DNA of 64,000 nt, taken from contig NZ_OUNR01000003.1 of the NCBI RefSeq assembly GCF_900403705.1, positions 1-64,000 on the forward strand. The letters run 5' to 3'. Made by a program: the position numbers and the translations under genes. Below are positions 1-8,164 of the stretch, one piece after another (the stretch's first letter is position 1; the number at the start of each line of letters is the position of its first letter). This stretch comes from Nitrospira lenta (GTDB taxonomy: Bacteria > Nitrospirota > Nitrospiria > Nitrospirales > Nitrospiraceae). A model generated the notes under the pieces. The model was not told the DNA's origin, made no database searches, and was given only the letters and a program-made list of their open reading frames with translations.

Positions 1-140
1 CATGATCTCGTGGTTATGTCGTACACACATCTGCGACTTCTAGTGCTGTGTTCAGAGCTCTACTGCCTGAGGGTGTTCCGGGTATCCGGATCCAGAGTAG
101 CACACTCAGGACCCGGGTGGCCCGGCCTCCACATCGAACT
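1..140. other. Sequence downstream of nxrA, no gene seen
   Basis: Short stretch after the nxrA stop. I see no convincing gene and no clear terminator, which would fit continued transcription into a neighbour outside the window (nxrB by analogy with other Nitrospira, not shown here). Confidence 0.4.
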
Positions 141-3100
141 CTACACCTTGATCTTAATGTGCTCGCCTTTGAGCCACTTGATCATGAACTCGTTTTCCTG
201 ACCCGGCGTGAAGCCGGTCCGAACCGGTTCCCACGGACCGCGTGCCCCGATGCCGCCGTCTTCCGCCTTGGTGATGCGGATGAGACATTCCTTCGGGACC
301 GTGTTGATCGCGTGGTGGTCGACCTGATAGCCCCACTTAAACTTCCAGGCAATCGCGTGCTTGCCCGGGAGTGAGTCGGTTTGGTGCATCGGCATCAACC
401 AGTTCCGGGTAAAGGACTGTTGGGCCCCATACCGGAAGTTGGATTGATAGCCGGTGTCCACCGCGATGGCGCGTCCGTCCGGACGTGTCTCGTGGCCCTT
501 CACCGACTTCGGCGTCGACACGTACGGGGCATGCTTTGCCATCGTGACGTGGTACGGATAGGAGGGGTTGTACTTCGCCCGGATCATCAACCGCGCCACC
601 TTGTAGTACGGATCCGAGGGCTTCCAGCCGCGATACGGCCGGTCCACCGGGTTCCCGTCCACATAGACGTAGTCGCCGTCGTTGATGCCGCGGTCTTTCG
701 CGGCCTGCGGGTTGATGTGCAACTGGTGTTCGCCGACCCCTGGCGTCCGCTTGTCCATGCGGTACGGATCGCCGAAGTTCGACTCATAGATCTGCACCCA
801 GTCATTCACCGACCACTGGCTGTGCACCCGATGCCGGGTCTTCGGGGTGACGCAGTAGAACTGGTACCCTTTTTCCCACAACGGGTTGCTGTGCCGCTTG
901 ATCTCATCCCACGACAACTTGATGTTCCGAACGGTCTTGTCATCGTGATGTTGCGCCGTGATCGGAATCCCGTAGTCATCCGGACGAACATAGGGGTTCG
1001 TCGTAAAGATGGCGTTGGGCAAGTACGCGGTCGCTTCCGGTCCCTCACGGTGAGAGATGAAGTTTTCGCCGTACTCGATGGCTTCCGGTTCCACCCGGTA
1101 ATTTTCATACCGGCCAGACCTCGTCCACATCGGCTTGCTTTCGTTCGTCTCCTCCCAGAACGGATGTCTGGGATAAGTACGAACCATGACCATCCAGCCC
1201 TTTTCCGACTTCAGCATGACGTCTGCTGAATAGCCGTAGAAGGTCGAGGAGGCATCGAGCATCCGCTGCGCATAGACGTCCACGCGGTTGGTATAGACCA
1301 TCGCGAAGTAGTCCTTCATGCGCTTGTCGCCGGTCATCTCCGACAATTTCGCCGCCACGCCTGCGAAGGTATCGAGGTCGTTGCGCGTGTCGTACAAGGG
1401 ACGAATCCCGCCCTTCCAAATCTGCACCCACGGATTGGACACCGTCACGGTCATTTCCGGATAGGTGAACTCCATCCAGGAGTTACAGGCAAAGGCGATA
1501 TCGTTGTGGTTGACGTCCGAGGTCATCTCGATATCCTGCGTGATCAGGGTCTCGATGTTCGGATCCACGTTGCGCACCATGTCGTAATGGTGCTTGGCGT
1601 TGTTCAAGACGTTCACGTTCACGACCCAACGGAATTTGCTGGGCGTGGGCATGTGCGTCTTGCCCGTGAACACTTTCCGGCCATACTTCGGCGTATTGAC
1701 GATCAAGGCGGTGTCGCCGTGGTTCCAATAGCCGACCTCTTCGCCGTAGTAGTACGACTTGGTCTTGATTTCCTTCCCGTGCGCGTTCGGATCCGTCGTG
1801 ATGTTGAACGGATCTTCTCCGGTGTGCACGGCCAGACCCGCGCCGGACCAGGGGGTGGCGGTCCATGTTCCGGCTTTGTAGTTACCGGCCCATGTATGCT
1901 GTCCCGTTCCGAACTTACCGACGTTCCCGGTGATGATGAGCACCATCGCGGCTGCACGTCCGGTCGAAGTCATGTGGAAGTAGTGACAGACACCTTCACC
2001 GTTGTGGATCGCGGCCGGCTTGATCGTGCCTGAGTCGCGGGCCCACCGGACGATGAGGTCCTTCGGGGTCCGGCAAATCTGATGCGTGGTATCCAGGTCG
2101 TAGTCCTGGAAGTGCACCAGATACATCTGCCACACCGGCATCACGTCGATCTCACGACCGTTGAGCAGCTTCACACGGAACGTGCCGTTGAGGGCTGCGT
2201 CGATACCGCTGTTCGTATAGTGCCATCCCACCTGCTCACGATGGAGAGGTATCGCCGCCTTTTTATTGAGATCCCAGACCATCATGCCGCCGAGCCGTTC
2301 GATCTGCTCCGGCTTCAACGATTGCATGCGGCCCGAGTAGCTCTTCGAGAAGTCGGGGAAGGCATAGTCCTTCACCACATCCCGCGGATCCAGATACTGC
2401 AACGTATCCGTGCGAATAAGGATCGGAGCATCGGTAAAGGACTTCAGGAAGTCCATGTCGTGCATGTTTTCATCGACGATGATCTTCATCGCCCCGATGA
2501 ACAAAGCACCGTCTGACTCCGGACGCAGCGGCATCCAGTAGTCGGCACGATAGGCGGTCGGATTGTATTCGGGCGTGATGACGACCACACGGGCGCCGCG
2601 CTCGATACATTCCAACTTCCAGTGCGCTTCCGGCATCTTGTTTTCGACGAAGTTCTTACCCCAGCTGGTGTTCAGCTTGGAGAAGCGCATGTCGGACAGG
2701 TCGATGTCGGACCCCTGCGCCCCGGACCACCAGGGCTGGGCGGGGTTCTGGTCGCCGTGCCAGGTGTAGTTCGACCAATACCGGCCGCCCTGCGCCTGTT
2801 CCGGGCTCACCTTCCGAATCCAGGTGTCCAACAACGCGTTGATACCACCGTTCATGCGGGTGTTGCCCATCTTACCGAGAATACCGAGCACCGGCATACC
2901 AGCGCGATGCTTGAAGCACCGGGTCCCTGCGCCCTTCATCATTTCGATCATTTCCGGAGCATAGCCCTGCTCGCGGAGACGACGCGCACCGGCCTCACCG
3001 CTATACCGCGTGGCAATGATCACCATCGCCTTGGCCGCATAGGTGAAGGCCGTATCCCAGGACACGCGGAGCATGTCGTCTAGGAAGCGACTGTCAAACT

Positions 3101-3578
3101 TGTATTTCCGCTTGGTGTCTGGCGTCAGCTCGGGGGAACCGTCGTCCACCCACGCCTTCCAGCCTTTCCGCATCAACGGACCCTTCAAACGATAGGGGCC
3201 GTACACGCGGCGATGGAAGGTGAACCCCTTCAAGCACATGCGCGGATTGTGCGCGAACGTGCCGCGGTTGCCGTAGAGGTCTTCATAGGTTTGGTGGTCG
3301 TAGTTCTGCTCGACGCGCATCACCACACCGTTCCGGACGAAGGCCCGAATACGGCAGGCATGCGTATCGTTCGGCGAACAACACCACGTAAAGGATGAAT
3401 CGTACCGGTATTGGTCGTGATAGACACGCTCCCACGACCGATCCGGGTAGTCACCCAGCGGGTTCCCGACTTCGATGACCGGCTGCAGCGCGGTCAACGC
3501 CAGGACCTTGTCGGCCACCGCCACCGCGGCAACCGTTCCCGCAGAGACTTTCAAAAACTGTCTGCGTGATAAAAACAT
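141..3578 (-). CDS. nxrA: Nitrite oxidoreductase alpha (catalytic) subunit NxrA
   Basis: Molybdopterin subunit of nitrite oxidoreductase, which oxidises nitrite to nitrate and is the central energy enzyme of Nitrospira. The protein is 1145 residues from the chosen ATG. It opens with a twin-arginine signal (SRRQFLKVSAG, residues 4-14), so it is exported folded to the periplasm. A Cys-rich segment (C66, C67, C75, C115) fits the N-terminal Fe-S site of type II DMSO-reductase family enzymes. Start 3578 is chosen because GGAGGA sits 9 bases upstream and the Tat signal begins there. In-frame upstream ATGs at 3638 and 3668 exist, and the one at 3638 also has a strong AAGGAGG. nxrB is expected further left, outside the window. 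Family assignment is secure from the sequence; the periplasmic location is inferred from the signal. Confidence 0.95.
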   Translation of the reverse strand: MFLSRRQFLKVSAGTVAAVAVADKVLALTALQPVIEVGNPLGDYPDRSWERVYHDQYRYDSSFTWCCSPNDTHACRIRAFVRNGVVMRVEQNYDHQTYEDLYGNRGTFAHNPRMCLKGFTFHRRVYGPYRLKGPLMRKGWKAWVDDGSPELTPDTKRKYKFDSRFLDDMLRVSWDTAFTYAAKAMVIIATRYSGEAGARRLREQGYAPEMIEMMKGAGTRCFKHRAGMPVLGILGKMGNTRMNGGINALLDTWIRKVSPEQAQGGRYWSNYTWHGDQNPAQPWWSGAQGSDIDLSDMRFSKLNTSWGKNFVENKMPEAHWKLECIERGARVVVITPEYNPTAYRADYWMPLRPESDGALFIGAMKIIVDENMHDMDFLKSFTDAPILIRTDTLQYLDPRDVVKDYAFPDFSKSYSGRMQSLKPEQIERLGGMMVWDLNKKAAIPLHREQVGWHYTNSGIDAALNGTFRVKLLNGREIDVMPVWQMYLVHFQDYDLDTTHQICRTPKDLIVRWARDSGTIKPAAIHNGEGVCHYFHMTSTGRAAAMVLIITGNVGKFGTGQHTWAGNYKAGTWTATPWSGAGLAVHTGEDPFNITTDPNAHGKEIKTKSYYYGEEVGYWNHGDTALIVNTPKYGRKVFTGKTHMPTPSKFRWVVNVNVLNNAKHHYDMVRNVDPNIETLITQDIEMTSDVNHNDIAFACNSWMEFTYPEMTVTVSNPWVQIWKGGIRPLYDTRNDLDTFAGVAAKLSEMTGDKRMKDYFAMVYTNRVDVYAQRMLDASSTFYGYSADVMLKSEKGWMVMVRTYPRHPFWEETNESKPMWTRSGRYENYRVEPEAIEYGENFISHREGPEATAYLPNAIFTTNPYVRPDDYGIPITAQHHDDKTVRNIKLSWDEIKRHSNPLWEKGYQFYCVTPKTRHRVHSQWSVNDWVQIYESNFGDPYRMDKRTPGVGEHQLHINPQAAKDRGINDGDYVYVDGNPVDRPYRGWKPSDPYYKVARLMIRAKYNPSYPYHVTMAKHAPYVSTPKSVKGHETRPDGRAIAVDTGYQSNFRYGAQQSFTRNWLMPMHQTDSLPGKHAIAWKFKWGYQVDHHAINTVPKECLIRITKAEDGGIGARGPWEPVRTGFTPGQENEFMIKWLKGEHIKIKV

Positions 3579-3688
3579 GAAGGATTTCCTCCTTGCCAAA
3601 ATGAATAAGTCGGATGAGCGCTTATAAGCTCGCCGCATGGGCTTTTTGCACCTCCTTTCATGCACCACGCCCGACTAGTCCTTATATG

Positions 3689-3703
3689 GCATGGTGACCA
3701 TGC
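3689..3703. promoter_or_regulatory. 15-bp perfect palindrome in nxrA leader
   Basis: GCATGGTGACCATGC is a perfect odd-length palindrome centred on 3696, just downstream of the predicted sigma-54 start near 3708. It could be an operator or a 5' hairpin of the nxrA transcript. Role unknown. Confidence 0.35.
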
Positions 3704-3719
3704 GGCCCTATCGAAGCGC

Positions 3720-3735
3720 GCAAATTCCATGCCGA
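3720..3735 (-). promoter_or_regulatory. Candidate sigma-54 promoter of nxrA
   Basis: Read on the minus strand, TCGGCATGGAATTTGC matches the sigma-54 pattern TTGGCACG-N4-TTGC, with the required GG (3733-3732) and GC (3721-3720) separated by exactly 10 bases. Transcription would start near 3708, giving a leader of about 130 bases before the nxrA ATG. The adjacent gene encodes a sigma-54 activator and rpoN is in the same window. No start site has been measured. Confidence 0.5.
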
Positions 3736-3806
3736 TTGGCCACTAGCAACCAGTGCCGTCAACGTCTTGAATTTAAAGAACAGCGCTTGAATATCACCTC
3801 AACGAC

Positions 3807-3833
3807 GTCGCGAACTGTCGCGATAAATCGCGA
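3807..3833. repeat. Three TCGCGA sites at 10-bp spacing, candidate activator sites
   Basis: TCGCGA occurs at 3808-3813, 3818-3823 and 3828-3833, exactly one helical turn apart. The sites lie about 100-125 bp upstream of the predicted nxrA start, the usual place for sigma-54 enhancer sites. Each hexamer is itself a palindrome. The assignment to the neighbouring activator is inference. Confidence 0.45.
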
Positions 3834-3965
3834 AGACGCCGCGAGAATTGAGTGTGCGCGATGCTTGGGATTGCCCGGCGCATAAAAAGAACGGCCGCAG
3901 AACCAACCCACAGCACAGACGCCTGGCTCGCAATCTCCCAGTGCCGATGCAGGGAGAGACGGCGG

Positions 3966-4217
3966 TCATTCGACCCCAGTTCTACGCCAACCTTTCGGGC
4001 GCCAGGCACTCTGTCCTTTGGATCGAACATACGGCTGCCAATCGGCCAAGTCGGCAATGATGCAGGACATTCGGTTTGCGCGTATCACGGGATCGTCCAT
4101 GAATCCGCAGTTGATACACCGATATCCCTGGAGTGATGACCAAGCCTTCTCCTTGTCGAGTTCGGCTACGATTTCGTTGTCAGGGATCAGCAATCCGCCG
4201 CATCGAGGACATGCCAT
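3966..4217 (-). CDS. Small zinc-ribbon protein, function unknown
   Basis: An 83-residue protein with two CxxC motifs, CPRC near residues 3-6 and CINC near residues 34-37, spaced as in a zinc ribbon. The ATG is preceded by AAGGAGG at good spacing. It lies directly upstream of nxrA on the same strand, separated by about 390 bp that hold the candidate sigma-54 promoter. The C-terminal half is basic and rich in Trp and Arg. No specific family is recognised. A role in regulation or in assembly of a nearby enzyme would be a guess based on position only. Confidence 0.65.
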   Translation of the reverse strand: MACPRCGGLLIPDNEIVAELDKEKAWSSLQGYRCINCGFMDDPVIRANRMSCIIADLADWQPYVRSKGQSAWRPKGWRRTGVE

Positions 4218-4641
4218 GAGAGGCCTCCTTTCCTGCCGTCGATAGCCAGTTCCTTCTGCTGCACCTCGCGATTCATCTCGGCTTGCATCTACGTGTCAGG
4301 GCACGAGCTTCAGAAGACTGGGCGGCGCGACCCCGCTGTCAGATTTCTGCACGAAGTCACGCTGTCAGTGATGGGGTCATTGCCACGCGATGCTCCGAAC
4401 TCGCGCACAGGCAGATGCGATGCGGTTCTGCACACACGAGACATAGTCTTATCGCTATGACCGCAAGCCACGTGCCAGTCTTCCCAAGCATGCGTCCGAG
4501 TGAAAACTTTCCGCGACTTTCAAGGGATCGAGCCAAGTTCTGCGTGAACTTGCATCGGAGGATCCACTGCTGATGCAGCTCGAATCGTGACCGCTCACGG
4601 TTTTTCGCGAGCGGCCGACGGTGTGACGATCGGAGGATTAA
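4218..4641. other. Intergenic region, no supported gene
   Basis: About 420 bp between the zinc-ribbon gene and the sigma-54 activator. A plus-strand ORF at 4283-4573 has no ribosome site and unconvincing composition. An inverted repeat CCGCTC/GAGCGG (4591-4596, 4609-4614) lies after the activator stop and could be a weak terminator, but no T run follows on the minus strand. TCGCGA also appears at 4266 and 4605. Confidence 0.5.
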
Positions 4642-6213
4642 TTATGAGGGGAAGACTTGATCAGGCGGAGAGGACACGGAGGGACGGGATAGCCCTAACT
4701 TCTTCATTCGACTACGCAGCGTACTAGGATTCACGCCCAATCGGGCAGCGGCACCCAACGGACCATAAATCCGCCAAGCCGCCCATTGGAGAGCATCGAG
4801 AATGTGCCGGCGTTCTGAATCTTGCAACGTCACCGGCCGTTCAGGAACGACCGTCTGCTTGAGGCTGGGAGCCAGCACGCGTTCGTCGATTTCCACGACA
4901 TGCGTCGTCGCAAGAATGGCCGCACGCTCAACCACATTCTGCAATTCACGAATATTCCCAGGCCAGTCATACCGCGCCAATCGTGGGATCGCCGCCCCAT
5001 CAAACATAAGGTTGCTGCGGGTCAGCTTGGTCTTGCAAAGTTGAAGAAAATGTTCAGCTAAAAGCGGAATGTCCTCTCTGCGATCGCGCAACGGGGGAAT
5101 CACAAGAGGAAACACCGTCAGCCGGTAGTATAAATCTGCTCGAAACCGTCCCTCGGAGACGGCTTGCGCAAGATCGACGTTGGTTGCGGCAATCAGGCGG
5201 ACATCCACCCGGATCGATTGCGTGCTCCCGACCCGATCGACTAATTGATCTTCCAACACCCGCAACAGCTTGGCTTGGACCGACAACGGCATTTCTCCGA
5301 TTTCATCGAGAAAAAGCGTCCCTTCATGCGCCAGCTCAAACCGGCCGTGATGCCGCTGCACGGCACCGGTAAAAGCGCCCCGTTCATGTCCGAATAATTC
5401 ACTTTCGACCAGACCGCTCGGCAGCGTCGCGCAATTGAGTCGCACAAACGGTTTCTTCCGCCGCAAACTGCCCTCGTGAATAGCGTGTGCGACCAACTCT
5501 TTTCCTGTGCCGGTCTCGCCCATGATCAGCACCGTCGAAGGAGTCGCGGCGACGGCCTCAATCTGGGTCAGTACCGTACGAAACTCGTCGCTTTTGCCGA
5601 CCAGGAGTCCGAAATTGCATTTCTGCTTAATTTCTTCGGTGAGATAGGCGTTCTGCTTGGTCAGTTGCAGGCTCAACCGTGTCAGCTGCTCGTAGGCTTG
5701 AACATTCTCAATCGCGAGACCGACCTGAATCGCGATCTGGCGTAAAAACTCCAAAGTCACGGCATCCGGCTGGCCCGATGCGATACTCCCGATGTTGAGA
5801 GTGCCCAGACACCCTCCGCGCACAAGCAGCGGAAGATTCACCATCCGTCCAAGCCCCTCCTTGGCGTAGAACTGATCCTCTAAGAAGACTTGTTCCTGCT
5901 GGAGATTCGGTCGAACATGAACCTCACGGTTGTCATAGACCCATCCCACCGCACTGCCGCTTCGTGGAATAACGATGTCCTGTTTGAGAAACCGTTTCGG
6001 CAAACTGGTCTCCAGTGCATGGAACCGAAAGCCGTCATCCTCCGAGGCGTATAACATGATCCCGGCTCGTTCCCACGCCACAACCTCTTTGATATGCTGC
6101 GTGCATACTTGCCAGAGACTATCCAGTTTGCGCTGGGAGTTCAGCACGTTCGTGACTTCCAGCAATGCGTGATACCGGCGATCAACGGGAATCATAGCTG
6201 CCGACTCTTGCAT
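4642..6213 (-). CDS. GAF-domain sigma-54-dependent transcriptional activator
   Basis: Enhancer-binding protein of 523 residues. It has an N-terminal GAF sensor (about residues 15-170), a short helical linker, and an AAA+ domain with Walker A GETGTGKE (232-239), the sigma-54 contact loop GAFTGA (279-284) and Walker B LFLDEIGE. The C-terminal Fis-type helix-turn-helix ends in [14 protein letters not shown]. There is no receiver domain, so the signal is probably a small ligand or redox state sensed by GAF, as in FhlA/NorR-like proteins. The ATG follows GGAG. Its place two genes upstream of nxrA, and the candidate sigma-54 promoter there, suggest it controls nxrA; this is inference. It could instead act elsewhere. 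Confidence 0.92.
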   Translation of the reverse strand: MQESAAMIPVDRRYHALLEVTNVLNSQRKLDSLWQVCTQHIKEVVAWERAGIMLYASEDDGFRFHALETSLPKRFLKQDIVIPRSGSAVGWVYDNREVHVRPNLQQEQVFLEDQFYAKEGLGRMVNLPLLVRGGCLGTLNIGSIASGQPDAVTLEFLRQIAIQVGLAIENVQAYEQLTRLSLQLTKQNAYLTEEIKQKCNFGLLVGKSDEFRTVLTQIEAVAATPSTVLIMGETGTGKELVAHAIHEGSLRRKKPFVRLNCATLPSGLVESELFGHERGAFTGAVQRHHGRFELAHEGTLFLDEIGEMPLSVQAKLLRVLEDQLVDRVGSTQSIRVDVRLIAATNVDLAQAVSEGRFRADLYYRLTVFPLVIPPLRDRREDIPLLAEHFLQLCKTKLTRSNLMFDGAAIPRLARYDWPGNIRELQNVVERAAILATTHVVEIDERVLAPSLKQTVVPERPVTLQDSERRHILDALQWAAWRIYGPLGAAARLGVNPSTLRSRMKKLGLSRPSVSSPPDQVFPS

Positions 6214-6246
6214 GAGAACTCCGTCATGACAGAGAATTGTAAGAAC

Positions 6247-6259
6247 AACCCATTGGGTT
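6247..6259. promoter_or_regulatory. 13-bp palindrome upstream of the sigma-54 activator
   Basis: AACCCATTGGGTT is a perfect palindrome 34 bp upstream of the activator start codon, a plausible operator for autoregulation. No binding protein is identified. Confidence 0.3.
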
Positions 6260-6622
6260 ATCGTACAGTGAATCAGAGAACACTATAGTAACACGATATT
6301 TATCCGCAACCTTCGCCGGCAATTTCTGCACTCCTACGTGACCCTCACCTGCTCCAGAATGCGTAACAGACACCCCTATTAGAGGAACACCCTCTTAATA
6401 AGAGCGGTGGCTTCGGTTGTTCATCATGTGGAATGTATCCTTGCGACGCCCTCTTTCCCAACACGATGCCCCTCATGATGGATTTCCGGTGAGCGCAGGG
6501 AGCGCAGAATAAAGATGCCGAGAGTACCACGCAATGGATTTCTGGCACATCGGGAGCAAAGCCGAACCCATCAGGAATCTCGGCAAAAGGAATGAGGCGC
6601 ACAAGCCAGCAGGGGGAAGATA
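6260..6622. other. Intergenic region with a 13-bp palindrome, no supported gene
   Basis: This stretch separates the activator from the lipoprotein gene. CTCTTAATAAGAG (6392-6404) is a perfect palindrome. A minus-strand ORF of 98 codons (6345-6641) lacks a ribosome site, overlaps the terminator hairpin of the next gene and has no recognisable features, so it is not called. Confidence 0.4.
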
Positions 6623-6661
6623 GGGACACGCCTTCCCTCATCGCGAGACAAGGCGCGTCCC
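6623..6661 (-). terminator. Hairpin after the lipoprotein gene
   Basis: Arms GGGACACGCCTT (6623-6634) and AAGGCGCGTCCC (6650-6661) pair over 12 bp with one G-U. It lies 7 bp after the stop of the minus-strand gene. The following T run is poor, so efficiency is uncertain. Confidence 0.55.
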
Positions 6662-6668
6662 ACTTCCG

Positions 6669-7301
6669 CTAGAACTTTGCGGGGAACTGCTGGGCCAAGG
6701 CACCGGTCAAGGTATCTGCCACAACATAGATGTGCTTCTTCATGCCGGTCCAGGTCTCTGCCTCCTGAGCATACTCACCGGTTTTCAACTGCTGAAACTG
6801 TTGGATGTGGTGTGCCGCATGAGCCATCAAGAGTCCCATCACGGCGTCTTTCGGCAGATAGGGATTGGCGCTGCTCAGGAACGCGGAAATCTCTCCGGCA
6901 TTGGCGGTGAGCGCCTTGACCGCCGCCTCCTGCTGCGCGGCATTACCCGCCACAACTGCGTCAAGATCGTCGCGGATCGCCCCGTAGTGCCCGGCCAACA
7001 GACTGAATAACTTGTCCGCTGCCGGCTTCCCGTAAAATGGTTCGATGGATTGGGCTATCTGCTGGGCATTCGCCACCACGGATTTTTCAGCACTTTCACG
7101 GGCCGCGACATTCTTATCCATCGTGGCGACGGCCACGTTGCGGATGCCGAGAATATGACCGAGCCAGAGATCGCGCAACACCGCCTTCGTATCGGCGATC
7201 TTGGCCGGCGACGCGGAGACTACGGGAGCCTGAGGCGTCGTGCAGGCGACCGAGATGAGGATGACACCGAGGACGAACAAGGCACGAAACGAGCGAACCA
7301 T
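6669..7301 (-). CDS. Predicted lipoprotein, function unknown
   Basis: A 210-residue protein with a basic N-terminus, a hydrophobic core and a lipobox ISVAC at about residues 16-20, so it should be lipidated at Cys20. The rest is alpha-helical and Ala-rich with several His residues (LWLGHILGIRN, AHAAHHIQQF) that could bind a metal or cofactor. The ATG is preceded by AGGAGG. It is divergent from the SufR-like regulator gene, and a palindrome lies in the shared region, so the regulator may control it. I do not recognise a named family. Confidence 0.75.
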   Translation of the reverse strand: MVRSFRALFVLGVILISVACTTPQAPVVSASPAKIADTKAVLRDLWLGHILGIRNVAVATMDKNVAARESAEKSVVANAQQIAQSIEPFYGKPAADKLFSLLAGHYGAIRDDLDAVVAGNAAQQEAAVKALTANAGEISAFLSSANPYLPKDAVMGLLMAHAAHHIQQFQQLKTGEYAQEAETWTGMKKHIYVVADTLTGALAQQFPAKF

Positions 7302-7401
7302 ACGAAACCTCCTGGTTGGAAACCCTAGAATGCCTGACCGGGCCCGAGACTACTGACCCATGAGATAGTTTGTCAATATATATATGTTACAAGCATATCA
7401 A

Positions 7402-7416
7402 TAGCCAATTTGGCTA
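7402..7416. promoter_or_regulatory. Palindromic candidate operator between divergent genes
   Basis: TAGCCAATTTGGCTA is a perfect 15-bp palindrome 33 bp upstream of the regulator ATG. An imperfect palindrome starting TTGTCA and ending ACAA lies just upstream (about 7370-7392). Both sit in the region between the lipoprotein and the SufR-like regulator, where an autoregulatory operator is expected. Confidence 0.45.
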
Positions 7417-7449
7417 GTTTTCTGTATACTTCACTCGGAGGTTTGCACG

Positions 7450-8082
7450 ATGCGGACACAGGGTTCCCGGCGAGACCAGCTCCTGCGATTACTCCTGGAG
7501 AAAAAGACCGGTCGCACGATCGATGAGCTCGCGCGCGGGCTCCACGTGTCGCGCAATGCCGTTCGCCAGCATCTCACCTCCCTCACCGCAGAAGGGCTCG
7601 TCACGAAAGGCCCGGTGCAAGCGACCGGAGGCCGGCCGGAACAACTCTACATACTCAGCGCGGAAGGCCATGAGGGATTTCCCCGCAAGTACTCGTGGTT
7701 TTCCGAGTTGCTTTTAGACTCGCTGAAATCTGAAAAGGGAGAGGCCGCGTTGATCGCGCGGTTTGAAAAACTCGGAGCACAGGTCGGCGCGCAGTTACAC
7801 CATGCTCACCATCTTCCGGGCCCTGCCGCTGAACGGATTACCCGCCTGGCGACGGCGATGCACGAACTCGGCTATGAGGCGTCATCAACGGCGGCCACCG
7901 GCCGGCAGCTCCCGATGATCGAGGCATCCAATTGCGTGTTTCACCACCTCGCCACCCGCTTTCCTGAAGTCTGTCATTTCGATCTGGCCCTGCTTTCGAC
8001 CTTCGTCGGACGCCCGGTCGAGCATGATGAATGTATTGTCCGTGGCGGCCATCTCTGTCGATTCAAATTCAAGCCCGCATGA
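7450..8082 (+). CDS. SufR-like DeoR/ArsR-type transcriptional regulator with C-terminal Cys cluster
   Basis: A 210-residue regulator. The N-terminal winged helix-turn-helix (about residues 5-70) contains TIDELARGLHVSRNAVRQHL and the wing GLVTKG..GGRPEQLY. The C-terminal part carries four Cys (162, 175, 195, 203), spaced C-x12-C-x19-C-x7-C. This resembles the [4Fe-4S] ligands of SufR-type repressors (C-x12-C-x13-C-x14-C in the cyanobacterial protein), though the last two spacings differ. It may sense iron, oxygen or nitric oxide through a cluster; this is inference. GGAGG precedes the ATG. No suf genes lie in the window; the adjacent genes are the divergent lipoprotein and downstream ada. Confidence 0.85.
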   Translation: MRTQGSRRDQLLRLLLEKKTGRTIDELARGLHVSRNAVRQHLTSLTAEGLVTKGPVQATGGRPEQLYILSAEGHEGFPRKYSWFSELLLDSLKSEKGEAALIARFEKLGAQVGAQLHHAHHLPGPAAERITRLATAMHELGYEASSTAATGRQLPMIEASNCVFHHLATRFPEVCHFDLALLSTFVGRPVEHDECIVRGGHLCRFKFKPA

Positions 8083-8164
8083 GCCGCGTTCATTACTTCT
8101 GCGCTGCAAGTTTGACCGCAAGATTCGGATAGTCCCCGGCCCTGGTCAGGCGGTATCATGATCC

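Noticed and set aside
4283-4573. Plus-strand ORF of 96 codons between the zinc-ribbon and activator genes
   Set aside because: No ribosome site, Arg/Ser/His-rich shadow-like composition, and no neighbour on that strand.
6345-6641. Minus-strand ORF of 98 codons
   Set aside because: No ribosome site, overlaps the hairpin after the lipoprotein gene, odd composition and no recognisable motif.
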